From contig CAWJCL010000005.1 of NCBI GenBank assembly GCA_963841425.1, positions 240,869 to 304,868 on the forward strand: a DNA stretch of 64,000 nt, given 5' to 3'. The position numbers and the translations under genes were made by a program. The notes beneath the pieces were generated by a model. The model was not told where the DNA came from and did not search any database. It was given only the letters and a program-made list of their open reading frames with translations. Source of the DNA: DATEOR01 sp963841425 (lineage in GTDB: Bacteria; Actinomycetota; Thermoleophilia; Gaiellales; Gaiellaceae). Positions 35,738-43,611 of the stretch are shown piece after piece; positions within the stretch are counted from its first letter, which is position 1; the number at the start of each line of letters is the position of its first letter.

Positions 35738-36495
35738 TAGCGGCGGACGATCGAGTCCTGGCTCGCCTGCTGGAGCGGCTTGATCACCATCTCGTCGACG
35801 ACCATGTAATCGGGCCGCGTCACGGCGAAGACGATGCAATCGGCCACGTCCGCGGGGGTCAGGTAGTCGACGCCGCGATAGACCGCGTCCTTGCGTTCCC
35901 GGTCGCCACGGAAGCGGACGTCGGAGAACTCCGTGTCCCCCACCATGCCCGGGTCGACGGTCGAGACCTTGATCCGCCCGACGAGCTCCTTCCGCATCAC
36001 CTGCGTCAAGGCGAGCACGGCAGTCTTCGAGCCGACGTACATGCCCCCCTGCGGATAGGCCTCGCGGCCGGCCCACGAGCCGAGGTTGACGATGTGCCCG
36101 CGCCCGTCCTCCATGTGCGGGAGCACGAGCCGCGTCATGCGCAGGAGCCCGAGGACGTTGGTCTCGAACATCCGGCGGTCGTCGTCGTCGCTGCCCTCCT
36201 CGACGGACGTGCGGCCGAGAGCAAGGCCGGCATTGTTGACGAGGATGTCCACCCGGCCAAGCCGGGCGGACATCCTGGAAACGAACTCCTCGCAGCTCGC
36301 CACGTCAGTCACGTCGAGCGGCGCAACCTCATGGCCGTCTCCAGGCAACTCACTGACCAGCTCTTCGAGGCGGTCGACGCGGCGCGCGCCGAGGGCCAGG
36401 CGGGCGCCCGCCGTGGCGAGCGCGCGCGCGGTCTCGGCCCCGATCCCGCTCGAGGCCCCCGTGACGACGGCGGTGCGATCAGTCAGCTCCGGCAC
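35737..36495 (-). CDS. Short-chain dehydrogenase/reductase
   Basis: 252 residues, classical SDR: cofactor loop VVTGASSGIGAETARAL, NNAGLA, catalytic Ser in IVNLGSWAG, and YVGSK (Tyr-x3-Lys). Arg-rich ALGARRVDRL after strand 2 favours NADP(H). Closest in style to YdfG-type serine/3-hydroxy acid dehydrogenases. In operon with the debranching-like enzyme and glycosyltransferase, but its substrate is not indicated. Confidence 0.88.
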   Translation of the reverse strand: MPELTDRTAVVTGASSGIGAETARALATAGARLALGARRVDRLEELVSELPGDGHEVAPLDVTDVASCEEFVSRMSARLGRVDILVNNAGLALGRTSVEEGSDDDDRRMFETNVLGLLRMTRLVLPHMEDGRGHIVNLGSWAGREAYPQGGMYVGSKTAVLALTQVMRKELVGRIKVSTVDPGMVGDTEFSDVRFRGDRERKDAVYRGVDYLTPADVADCIVFAVTRPDYMVVDEMVIKPLQQASQDSIVRR

Positions 36496-36513
36496 GTGCC
36501 GGAGCCTACCGGG

Positions 36514-36750
36514 CTACTTGCCGACCGTGGCGTCCACGAGCGCGGAGAGATCGGACCCGGCGCGCCCGCGCGCCAGGCCGACGAGATAGCAGAGGAGCGG
36601 TGCGTTGATCCGCTCGCCGCTCGAGTGCGCCGCGACCCGGGCGAGCTCGAGCAGTTCGTCGATCTCCGCCTGGGAAAGCTCGAGCGTCTCGGGCCCTTCG
36701 CCCGACGCTACGGCGAGCCGGTCGCGCGCCTCACGGAGCCATTCGTCCAC
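36514..36750 (-). CDS. DUF6457-type small protein
   Basis: 78 residues: MDEWLREARDRLAVA at the start, then a helical core ELLELARVAAHSSGERINAPLLCYLVGLARGR. This is the DUF6457 pattern, often found beside or fused to molybdenum-cofactor proteins; the MOSC gene at 39.7 kb is the only such neighbour here. GTG start at 36750 has TAAGGT 6 nt upstream. It leads the SDR gene by 18 bp. Confidence 0.7.
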   Translation of the reverse strand: MDEWLREARDRLAVASGEGPETLELSQAEIDELLELARVAAHSSGERINAPLLCYLVGLARGRAGSDLSALVDATVGK

Positions 36751-36756
36751 ACGAGC

Positions 36757-36766
36757 ACCTTAGACT
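36757..36766. promoter_or_regulatory. Overlapping divergent -10 elements
   Basis: Minus strand: TAAGGT (36762-36757), 6 nt, GTG at 36750. Plus strand: TAGACT (36761-36766), 9 nt, ATG of the transhydrogenase gene at 36776. The hexamers overlap by two base pairs. Confidence 0.45.
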
Positions 36767-36775
36767 GCGCGCGGC

Positions 36776-37885
36776 ATGAAGGTCGGCGTCCCCAAAGAGA
36801 CCGCTTCAGGCGAGCGGCGAGTCGCCCTCGTGCCCGATTCGACCAAGCGTCTCGCCGAGGCAGGTGTCGAGGTCCTGGTCGAGTCGGGTGCAGGCACGGA
36901 AGCCGGGTTCCTCGACAAGGCCTACGAGGCGAGCGGCGCGCAGGTCGTGGGCGACGCCTTCTCCGGCGTCGATGCCGTCGCGAAGGTGCAGCAGCCGTCC
37001 GACGGCGAGGTGGCCAGGCTCGCGGAGGGTCAGATCCTCGTCGCCTTCCTGCAGCCACTCGTCAACGGTGACCTCGTGCGCGCGCTCGCCGAGCGGCGCG
37101 TGACCGCATTCTCGATGGACTCGATCCCGCGCATCACCCGCGCGCAGCCGATGGACGCGCTCTCCTCCCAGAGCACTGTCTCGGGCTACAAGGGCACGCT
37201 GATCGCGGCCGACCACCTCCCGAAGTTCATGCCGATGCTGACCACCGCCGCGGGCACGATCCCGCCCGCGCGCATCCTCGTGCTCGGCGCGGGCGTCGCC
37301 GGCCTGCAGGCGATCGCGACCGCGCGGCGGCTCGGCGCCGTCGTCTCGGCCTTCGACGTGCGCCCCGCCGTGAAGGAGCAGGTGGAGAGCCTCGGCGCCA
37401 CGTTCCTCGAGCTCGACGTCGAGGGCGCGGAGGGCCAAGGCGGCTACGCGGTCGCGCTCTCGCACGACCAGCACGAGCGCGAGCAAGAGCTGATCGCCCA
37501 CCACGTGGCCGAGTCGGACGCGGTCATCGCAACCGCGCTCATCCCCGGTCGGGAGGCGCCCGTCCTCATCACGGCCGAGGCCGCGCGTGGGATGAGGCCA
37601 GGGTCCGTGATCGTCGACCTCGCCGCCGAGGCCGGCGGGAACTGCGAGCTCACGAAGCCAGGCGAAACCGTGGTCGAGGGCGGCGTCACCGTCATCGGCG
37701 AGCTCAACCTGCCGAGCTCGATGCCGCTGCACGCGAGCCAGATGTACTCCCGCAACGTCTGGACCTTCCTGAACCACCTCCTCGGGGGCGGCTCCGAGCT
37801 CACGCTCGACTTCGACGACGAGATCACGCGCGAGACGTGCGTGACGCATGGGGGTCGCGTGCTGAAGGAGCCGGTCTCGGCATGA
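36776..37885 (+). CDS. pntA: NAD(P) transhydrogenase alpha subunit, soluble part
   Basis: 369 residues: the NAD(H)-binding domain I of proton-translocating transhydrogenase. Motifs: GVPKETASGERRVALVPDS, KVQQPSDGEV, SMDSIPRITRAQPMDALSSQ, and Rossmann loop VLGAGVAGLQAIATARRLGA. In this three-subunit form domain I is a separate protein. ATGA overlap with the next gene shows coupling. Together PntA1-A2-B use the proton gradient to make NADPH from NADH. Confidence 0.93.
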   Translation: MKVGVPKETASGERRVALVPDSTKRLAEAGVEVLVESGAGTEAGFLDKAYEASGAQVVGDAFSGVDAVAKVQQPSDGEVARLAEGQILVAFLQPLVNGDLVRALAERRVTAFSMDSIPRITRAQPMDALSSQSTVSGYKGTLIAADHLPKFMPMLTTAAGTIPPARILVLGAGVAGLQAIATARRLGAVVSAFDVRPAVKEQVESLGATFLELDVEGAEGQGGYAVALSHDQHEREQELIAHHVAESDAVIATALIPGREAPVLITAEAARGMRPGSVIVDLAAEAGGNCELTKPGETVVEGGVTVIGELNLPSSMPLHASQMYSRNVWTFLNHLLGGGSELTLDFDDEITRETCVTHGGRVLKEPVSA

Positions 37886-38184
37886 GCATGACCCTCCTCA
37901 ACAGCATCACCGTCTTCGTCCTCGCGGTCTTCATCGGCATCGAGATCATCTCGAAGGTCCCGACGATGCTGCACACGCCGCTCATGTCGGGGACGAACGC
38001 GATCCACGGCATCGTGCTCGTCGGGGCGATGCTGATCGCGGGCTCGGCCGACTCCGACCTCGAGAAAGCGCTCGCGTTCGTCGCCGTCGTCTTCGCGACG
38101 ATCAACGTCGTCGGCGGCTTCCTCGTCACCGACCGCATGCTCGAGATGTTCAAGCGCAAGCCGTCCAAGCCCGAGTCCGAATGA
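37882..38184 (+). CDS. NAD(P) transhydrogenase alpha subunit, membrane part
   Basis: 100 residues with three to four TM helices (LNSITVFVLAVFIGIEIIS, MSGTNAIHGIVLVGAMLI, ALAFVAVVFATINVVGGFLVTDRML). The SGTNAIHGI and NVVGGFLVTDRM motifs are hallmarks of PntA2 (domain IIa). Start ATG at 37882 overlaps the stop of the upstream gene, and its own TGA overlaps the pntB ATG. Confidence 0.93.
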   Translation: MSMTLLNSITVFVLAVFIGIEIISKVPTMLHTPLMSGTNAIHGIVLVGAMLIAGSADSDLEKALAFVAVVFATINVVGGFLVTDRMLEMFKRKPSKPESE

Positions 38185-39590
38185 CACCCCTCCTCGCGCT
38201 GTCGCAGACGGCGATCAACTTCACGTACCTCGTGGCGGCAGTCCTCCTCATCGTCGGAATCCGCCGGCTCTCCTCTCCGCCGACCGCGCGCTCGGGCAAC
38301 TGGATCGCCGCGGTCGGGATGGGGATCGCGATCTTCTTCACCTTCCTCGACGAGGACATCACAAGCTACTGGCTGATCCTCGTCGGGATGGCGATCGGGA
38401 CCGTGATCGGGGTCGTCTCGGCGCGGCTCGTGAAGATGACCGCGATGCCGCAGATGGTGGCGCTCTTCAACGGCGTCGGCGGCGGCGCGGCGGCGCTCAT
38501 CGCGGCCGCTGAGTTCCACCGGATCGCGCCCGCGGCCGGCCACCTCTCCGGCGATTCGGTCGGGGCGATGCTCTTCTCGGCGCTGATCGGCTCGATTTCC
38601 TTCTCGGGCAGCGTGGTCGCCTTCGGCAAGCTGCAGGAGATCCTGCCCGGCCGGCCGATCACCTACCCGGGCCAGCAGATCGTGAACGCCGTCCTCTTCG
38701 CCGCGCTCCTCGGGCTCGGCGTGCTCGCCGGCTCGACCGAGCAGGGGATCTGGATTGTGCTGCTCCTCGTGGGGGCCCTCCTCTTCGGCGTCCTGCTCGT
38801 CCTGCCGATCGGCGGAGCCGACATGCCCGTCGTCATCTCGCTCCTGAACGCGTTCACGGGTCTCGCGGCCGCCTCGGCCGGCTTCGTGCTCGAGAACACG
38901 GCGCTGATCATCGGCGGCACGCTCGTCGGCGCCTCGGGCACGCTCCTCACCATCCTCATGGGCAGGGCGATGAACCGCTCGATCGCCAACGTCCTCTTCG
39001 GCGCGTTCGGGGCAGCGCCGACCGGCGGCGGGGCGGTAGCGGCCGCGACGGACGGGAAGTCCTACCGTGAGGTCACCGCTGACGACGCGGCCGTCATGCT
39101 TGCCTACGCGCAGCGCGTCGTCGTCGTGCCCGGCTACGGGCTCGCGGTCGCGCAGGCCCAGCACGCGGTGCGGGAGCTCGCCGACCTCCTCGAGGCGCGC
39201 GGCGTCGACGTCAAGTACGCCATCCACCCCGTCGCGGGCCGCATGCCCGGGCACATGAACGTCCTCCTCGCCGAGGCACAGGTTCCCTATCCGCAGCTCT
39301 ACGACATGGACGACATCAACCCGGAGTTCCCCCGTACCGACGTCGCCCTCGTCATCGGCGCAAACGACGTCACGAACCCCGCCGCGCGCGACAACCCGGA
39401 GAGCCCGCTCTTCGGGATGCCGATCCTGAACGTCGACCAGGCCGCGAACGTCGTCATCCTCAAGCGGAGCATGAGCCCGGGCTTCGCGGGGATCGACAAC
39501 GATCTCTTCTACGGGGCGAACTCGGCGATGCTCTTCGGGGACGCGAAGTCGTCCGTCGAGAAGCTCGTCGCCGCCGTCAAAGCAGCCTAG
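38181..39590 (+). CDS. pntB: NAD(P) transhydrogenase beta subunit
   Basis: 469 residues: domain IIb, about nine TM helices, and the NADP(H)-binding domain III at the C-terminus. Motifs: MPQMVALFNGVGGGAAALIA, GSVVAFGKLQEILPGRP, VVVVPGYGLAVAQAQHAVREL, HPVAGRMPGHMNVLLAEA, and VIGANDVTNPAAR. Complete and normal length. Last gene of the pnt operon. Confidence 0.94.
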   Translation: MTPLLALSQTAINFTYLVAAVLLIVGIRRLSSPPTARSGNWIAAVGMGIAIFFTFLDEDITSYWLILVGMAIGTVIGVVSARLVKMTAMPQMVALFNGVGGGAAALIAAAEFHRIAPAAGHLSGDSVGAMLFSALIGSISFSGSVVAFGKLQEILPGRPITYPGQQIVNAVLFAALLGLGVLAGSTEQGIWIVLLLVGALLFGVLLVLPIGGADMPVVISLLNAFTGLAAASAGFVLENTALIIGGTLVGASGTLLTILMGRAMNRSIANVLFGAFGAAPTGGGAVAAATDGKSYREVTADDAAVMLAYAQRVVVVPGYGLAVAQAQHAVRELADLLEARGVDVKYAIHPVAGRMPGHMNVLLAEAQVPYPQLYDMDDINPEFPRTDVALVIGANDVTNPAARDNPESPLFGMPILNVDQAANVVILKRSMSPGFAGIDNDLFYGANSAMLFGDAKSSVEKLVAAVKAA

Positions 39591-39667
39591 TGCTCCACCC
39601 GGCCACGAGCACCGGCGCCTGAACGGCTGCAAAGCGGCGCCAGGCGACGTCCTCGGTCGCCCGGGTT

Positions 39668-39684
39668 ACGCAGGCTCCCTGCGT
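39668..39684. terminator. Hairpin between pntB and the convergent MOSC gene
   Basis: ACGCAGG-CTC-CCTGCGT, a perfect 7-bp stem, lies about 80 nt after the pntB stop and 26 nt before the MOSC stop. CTTGCTTTT follows on the plus strand. Confidence 0.5.
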
Positions 39685-39709
39685 CCTTGCCAGGCTTGCT
39701 TTTCGCGCG

Positions 39710-40144
39710 TTAGACGTCCGGTGACGCGACCGGAAGGAGCACTATCGCGTCGCCCTGCGAGACCCGGCCGGTCTTCTTGACCTTGGCCAGCATCCCCCGC
39801 TTTCCCTCGAGCTCGGCCTGGAGGCCGGGGCGGATCTCCTCCATCAGCTCGCACGGGTCGCAGACCATCGAGATCTCGAACTCGGCGTCGCCGATCTGGA
39901 GACGCTGGCCGATCGGCCAGCTCATGACGTCGGCGCCGCGCACGGTGAAGTTCTCCTTCACGCGCCCGGGCGGGACGCCGAGCGACTCGAGGTCCTCCGC
40001 CGCAACGAAGAGGACGTTGCGCTTGCCGCCGCGGCGATGGGCGCAGCCCTCGACGCCTTCGTTCTCGAAGACCGGGGCGGTGTCGAGCTCCTCCATCAGC
40101 TCGCGCCGCTTGGGCGAGCGCCACATGTGCGCGATCTCGGCCAT
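39710..40144 (-). CDS. MOSC-domain protein
   Basis: 144 residues covering one beta-strand-rich MOSC domain: VFENEGVEGCAHRRGGKRNVLFV at residues 22-45, VPPGRVKENFTVRGAD in the middle, and CDPCELMEEIRPGLQ towards the end with the conserved Cys. MOSC domains are thought to bind sulfur or molybdopterin. Stand-alone members are of unknown detailed function. ATG at 40144 has TATACT 6 nt upstream. Confidence 0.85.
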   Translation of the reverse strand: MAEIAHMWRSPKRRELMEELDTAPVFENEGVEGCAHRRGGKRNVLFVAAEDLESLGVPPGRVKENFTVRGADVMSWPIGQRLQIGDAEFEISMVCDPCELMEEIRPGLQAELEGKRGMLAKVKKTGRVSQGDAIVLLPVASPDV

Positions 40145-40150
40145 GCACCG

Positions 40151-40158
40151 AGTATAAG
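40151..40158. promoter_or_regulatory. -10 region between MOSC and MBL-like genes
   Basis: Minus strand TATACT (40156-40151), 6 nt, ATG at 40144: a clear leaderless promoter. On the plus strand the overlapping TATAAG (40153-40158) lies 5 nt before ATG at 40164, a weaker match. The whole divergent gap is 19 bp. Confidence 0.45.
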
Positions 40159-40163
40159 GAGGC

Positions 40164-40784
40164 ATGCCGCCGATCGACATCGCGCCCGGCCTCTGGATCT
40201 GGCGCCACGAGCACCCGGACTGGAGCCCGGACGCAGACTGGGACCCGCACGTGACCTCGACAGTGGTCGAGGCAGAAGGCGGGGTCGCCCTGATCGACCC
40301 GCTCGCTCCGGCGGAAGACGACCGCGAGGTGTGGGGGCGCCTGGACGCCACGCCGCCCACGATCGTCGTCGTCCTCAAGCCCGACCATGTCCGCGATGTC
40401 GACCTGTTCGTGCACCGCTACCGCGCGCGGGCGTTCGGGCCGAGCCTCTTCTGGCGCGACGACATTCCCGAGACCGAGCTCGAGGCGATCGAGCCCGGCT
40501 CGGAGCTTCCGGGCGGGCTCGTCGCGCTCTACGACGGGCGCGGTCGAAACGAGACGCCGCTCTGGGCCCCCGAGCGGCGGGCGCTCGTCTTCGCCGACGC
40601 GCTGACGGAGCGAGACGGCGAGCTTCGGGTCTGGGGAACGCCGTGGCACGAGGAACGGACGCTTCCCGCGCTCAGGGCTCTCCTCGACCTTCCCTTCGAC
40701 CACGTGATCGTCTCGCACGGAGAGCCCGTGCACGACCGCGCCGCCTTCGAGCGGGCGCTCGAGCTCCCGGCGTTCGGCCCTTAA
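40164..40784 (+). CDS. Metallo-beta-lactamase-like protein with a degenerate metal site
   Basis: 206 residues. Strand pattern and landmarks of the MBL fold: GLWIWRHEHPDWSPDADW, VALIDPLAP near residue 43, ALVFADALTE, and a final FDHVIVSHGEPVHD. The zinc motif HxHxDH is replaced by LKPDHVRDVD, so only the DH part remains. Probably not a classical hydrolase. AAGGAGG lies right before ATG at 40164. Confidence 0.72.
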   Translation: MPPIDIAPGLWIWRHEHPDWSPDADWDPHVTSTVVEAEGGVALIDPLAPAEDDREVWGRLDATPPTIVVVLKPDHVRDVDLFVHRYRARAFGPSLFWRDDIPETELEAIEPGSELPGGLVALYDGRGRNETPLWAPERRALVFADALTERDGELRVWGTPWHEERTLPALRALLDLPFDHVIVSHGEPVHDRAAFERALELPAFGP

Positions 40785-40788
40785 TGGA

Positions 40789-40814
40789 CGAAGGGCCGGT
40801 TTCCCGGCCCTTCG
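40789..40814. terminator. Bidirectional terminator hairpin
   Basis: CGAAGGGCCGG and CCGGCCCTTCG form a perfect 11-bp stem with a TTTC loop, directly after the MBL-like stop and 40 nt from the stop of the convergent subtilisin gene. Confidence 0.65.
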
Positions 40815-40854
40815 CGATCGGATGGGTACGGCTCCTGGAGGTCGCCTGTGTCGA

Positions 40855-42105
40855 CTAGTCGTCGTCGACGCCGAACGCGGTCACGGCCGCGTCGGCGTCG
40901 ACCTGGCCGAAGCCGAAGAACCCGTTGTACCGGTCGGTCCCGACACAGCGCGGATCCGGCGGGCACGCCTTGGCCTGCGCGGTCCGGTCGAGCAGCGCTC
41001 GGATGAACAGCGGCTTCAGGGGCTTCAGGAAGCCGAATGCCCGGAGCTTCGCGAAACGGCCCGCGACGAGAGCTGCGACGCCGCTCACGTCCGCGGCCGC
41101 CATCGAGGTGCCGGCGTTGTAGCGGTAGGTCGCGCCCGGAGGCCCGTCGACGACGTTCGGCATCGCGGTCGGCGGCACCGGGATGTACGACGGGAACGTG
41201 GAGAGGATGAGGCCGCCCGGGACACCGCCCTGTGCCGGGTCGCCCCCGGGGGCGACGAGGTCGATGGCGCCGAAGCCGAAGTTCGACGGGCCCGGAGGCG
41301 TCGCCGTGACGGGGCCGCCGTTCCTGCCCTCGCTAGCCACGCCAATCACGCCGGGGAGTTGCACGGGCATGCGGATGCACCCGGTGCCGCCGGCCGGGTG
41401 TGCCATGTCGATGCCGTTGTTCCCGGCAGAGGCGACAACCGTCGTCCCGGAGCGGAGCGCGGATTTCACGGCGCTCCCGACGAGCTGGATAGCGGCAGCG
41501 TCGGTCGGATCGGTCACGCAGAAGAAATCGAGCGGATCGGCCGAGCCGGTCGCGCCCTTGTCGACCGCGAAGCTTGCGTTCGCGACATCCACGTTCTGCT
41601 GTGACACGTACCTGAACGCGCACGCAGCCGCCTGTGGCGTGATCGGCAGGCCAGGATCGGTCACCTTCACGATCAGGAGCTGGACGTTCGGCGCGACACC
41701 GACCGTTCCGAAGTCGTTGTCGCCTGCCGCGATGATCCCGGCCACGTGCGTTCCGTGACCGACGTTGTCCCTCCACAGGGCGCCCGTCGCATCCTTGACC
41801 GGCGTGCCCGTGATGCACGAGACGCTGTTGGCCGTATCGATGCGCCCCTCGAACTCGGGATGGCCCGGGTCGATGCCCGAGTCGATCAGCGCGACGCGGA
41901 CGTCAGGGCTTCCGCCCGTGATCGTCTGCGCCTGGAAGGCCCCGATCATCTCGAGGTTCCACTGCTGGCTCGAAAGATTGTCCGGCGTCGCCGGATTACC
42001 CGGCAGGACGGCGATTCCCGCCGCGCCCGCCGAGGTGGCTGCAAGCGCGACCGCCGCGCAGGTAGCCGCAATGAACGTTCGCGAAATTCGTCCCGATTGC
42101 CGCAA
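40855..42105 (-). CDS. Secreted subtilisin-like serine protease (S8)
   Basis: 416 residues. Signal peptide RTFIAATCAAVALAATSAGAA, then directly the catalytic domain with Asp75 (VALIDSGIDPGHPE), His120 (NVGHGTHVAGI), oxyanion Asn (ASAGNNG) and Ser334 (NAGTSMAAADVSG). No long propeptide is apparent, nor a C-terminal anchor. Start TTG at 42105 is chosen because GGAGGAGAG sits about 7 nt upstream; the frame is open further to 42186 but without this site. It follows the propeller-protein gene by 111 bp in the same direction, so it could be part of that cluster. Confidence 0.9.
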   Translation of the reverse strand: MRQSGRISRTFIAATCAAVALAATSAGAAGIAVLPGNPATPDNLSSQQWNLEMIGAFQAQTITGGSPDVRVALIDSGIDPGHPEFEGRIDTANSVSCITGTPVKDATGALWRDNVGHGTHVAGIIAAGDNDFGTVGVAPNVQLLIVKVTDPGLPITPQAAACAFRYVSQQNVDVANASFAVDKGATGSADPLDFFCVTDPTDAAAIQLVGSAVKSALRSGTTVVASAGNNGIDMAHPAGGTGCIRMPVQLPGVIGVASEGRNGGPVTATPPGPSNFGFGAIDLVAPGGDPAQGGVPGGLILSTFPSYIPVPPTAMPNVVDGPPGATYRYNAGTSMAAADVSGVAALVAGRFAKLRAFGFLKPLKPLFIRALLDRTAQAKACPPDPRCVGTDRYNGFFGFGQVDADAAVTAFGVDDD

Positions 42106-42216
42106 AGCTACTCTCTCCTCCGCTCGGTCCTTCTCCCACGGACACACTTGCCCGCACACGCACTTTACGACGGACTTTAGGTCCACGCGTCCCTCGATGG
42201 AGTGAGCCGCGCCCGG

Positions 42217-43530
42217 CTAGAAATGTACCCGCAAAACGGCCGCTTTTCTGGTCGACGGCGTCCACCTCGTGACATATGCGGTTCGGCCCGTCAGCGCCGT
42301 CGTCCAGAGAAACGTCTTGCGTCCGCTCACGTGCATCAGCGTTTTCGTCCGCTTGCTGCCGAACCACTTCAGCCGCAGATACGAGCCCTGCGGGCGGTGC
42401 TCGACCCAGACGATGCGCCTCGAGGTCACGGACGGATTTGCCTCCATCCAGACGTTCGTCCGCCTGATCGCCCGCCGCTCGTTCGTCGCGAGGTCGAGCA
42501 TGTAGATCGCCGAGCCGCCGCGGACGATCCGGTGCCAGGCGAGCCGTCCGCCACGAAGCGCCGGCCGGCCGAGGTCGGCGGCGGTGCGCACGGAGGCGAT
42601 GATCCGTTCGTCGAGGTTCGGCTTGCTGATGTCTGCGAGGACGAGGCGCTCGTGGGCACCGTCGTCGCGGATGTAGGCGAGCAGCGGGTAGTCGAGGGCC
42701 GGATGCGAGTAGGGCCCGTCGAGCTCGCGCACGGACGCGTCGTTGCGCCAGTCGATCACCTTGATGCCTTCGTTGTCCTGGTAGGCGAGGTAGTCGCCGT
42801 CGAGCGCGGGGGCGTTCGCCGGGCTCACCGTGTCTGTCGGGTCCGGGGCGGGCGGCGCGACGACCACCTTGATCGTCCCGGAGTCCATGCGGGCGCGGGC
42901 GAGCGTCTTCCCGTCGGCCGCCGGATCGAAGCCGCGGCCGAGCGAGGTGACGGCGGCACCGGCCGCCGGTGCGACGGCAAGGAGGACGACCGCGAGCCCG
43001 AGCACGACCGCGTTCGCGCGCGGGACGAAGGAGGCGCGTCCGACCAGTCTCTCGACGGCGGCCGGGCCGCTCGGCTCGCGGCGGCGCGGCCAGACGATCA
43101 TGAACGCGCGCCCGGCTCCGTAGAGCGCGAAGCAGCCGGCGGCGAGGGCCGGCTTCCCGAGCGCGAGCGCCGCTGCGCACGCGACCCAGAAGGTCGCGAC
43201 CGGCTGAAAGGTGAGGAAACCGAGGCCGAGTCCCGCGCCGTAGCCGGCGCTCCACAGGGGCAGCGGCAGCTCGTACTGCCAGCGCTCCGGCACCTGCCTG
43301 CGGGACTGCGGGAGCGGCAGACGGAGGATTCCCGCCTCACGGAGCGCGGCCGCGAAGGCGAGCGCCGCGGCCGCGAAGAGCGCGGGCCGGGTCCCGACGA
43401 GGCTCCCGACCAAGCCGAGTGCCGCCCCGAGTGCGGCCGACGCGACGAGAGCCGCGGGCGCGAAGAGGGCGATTGCGAGCCGTTGACGGGAGCGGCTCCC
43501 GCACACGGCGGGAGTGAAGGTCTCGACCAT
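42217..43530 (-). CDS. Membrane protein with C-terminal propeller-like domain
   Basis: 437 residues. The first 200 hold about six TM helices (LAIALFAPAALVASAALGAA ... FWVACAAALALGKPALAAGC ... VVLGLAVVLLAVAPAAG). From about residue 230 there is a soluble, outside-facing domain of repeated beta units of the TolB/PD40 type: LDGDYLAYQDNEGIKVID, YPLLAYIRDDG, LRGGRLAWHRIV, SRRIVWVEHR, LTGRTAYVTRW. Four to five blades are visible. Third member of the MauE-D / MauA-like cluster; the methylamine dehydrogenase heavy chain is also a propeller, but there is no direct sequence identity I can claim. Confidence 0.7.
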   Translation of the reverse strand: MVETFTPAVCGSRSRQRLAIALFAPAALVASAALGAALGLVGSLVGTRPALFAAAALAFAAALREAGILRLPLPQSRRQVPERWQYELPLPLWSAGYGAGLGLGFLTFQPVATFWVACAAALALGKPALAAGCFALYGAGRAFMIVWPRRREPSGPAAVERLVGRASFVPRANAVVLGLAVVLLAVAPAAGAAVTSLGRGFDPAADGKTLARARMDSGTIKVVVAPPAPDPTDTVSPANAPALDGDYLAYQDNEGIKVIDWRNDASVRELDGPYSHPALDYPLLAYIRDDGAHERLVLADISKPNLDERIIASVRTAADLGRPALRGGRLAWHRIVRGGSAIYMLDLATNERRAIRRTNVWMEANPSVTSRRIVWVEHRPQGSYLRLKWFGSKRTKTLMHVSGRKTFLWTTALTGRTAYVTRWTPSTRKAAVLRVHF

Positions 43531-43539
43531 GGAGAGGCC

Positions 43540-43611
43540 TCAGGGCGACCAGGCGCCCGAGACACCGGCGAGGAGGGCGGTCGCCGCCAGCGCAGCGGCA
43601 ACCGCTAGCAC
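43540..43611 (-). CDS. Possible 23-residue membrane peptide
   Basis: GTG at 43611 overlaps the MauA-like stop (GTGCTAG) and encodes one hydrophobic stretch, LAVAAALAATALLAGVSGAW, ending 9 nt before the next gene. Could be a leaderless small TM protein or simply spacer; kept because position and composition are suggestive. Confidence 0.3.
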   Translation of the reverse strand: MLAVAAALAATALLAGVSGAWSP

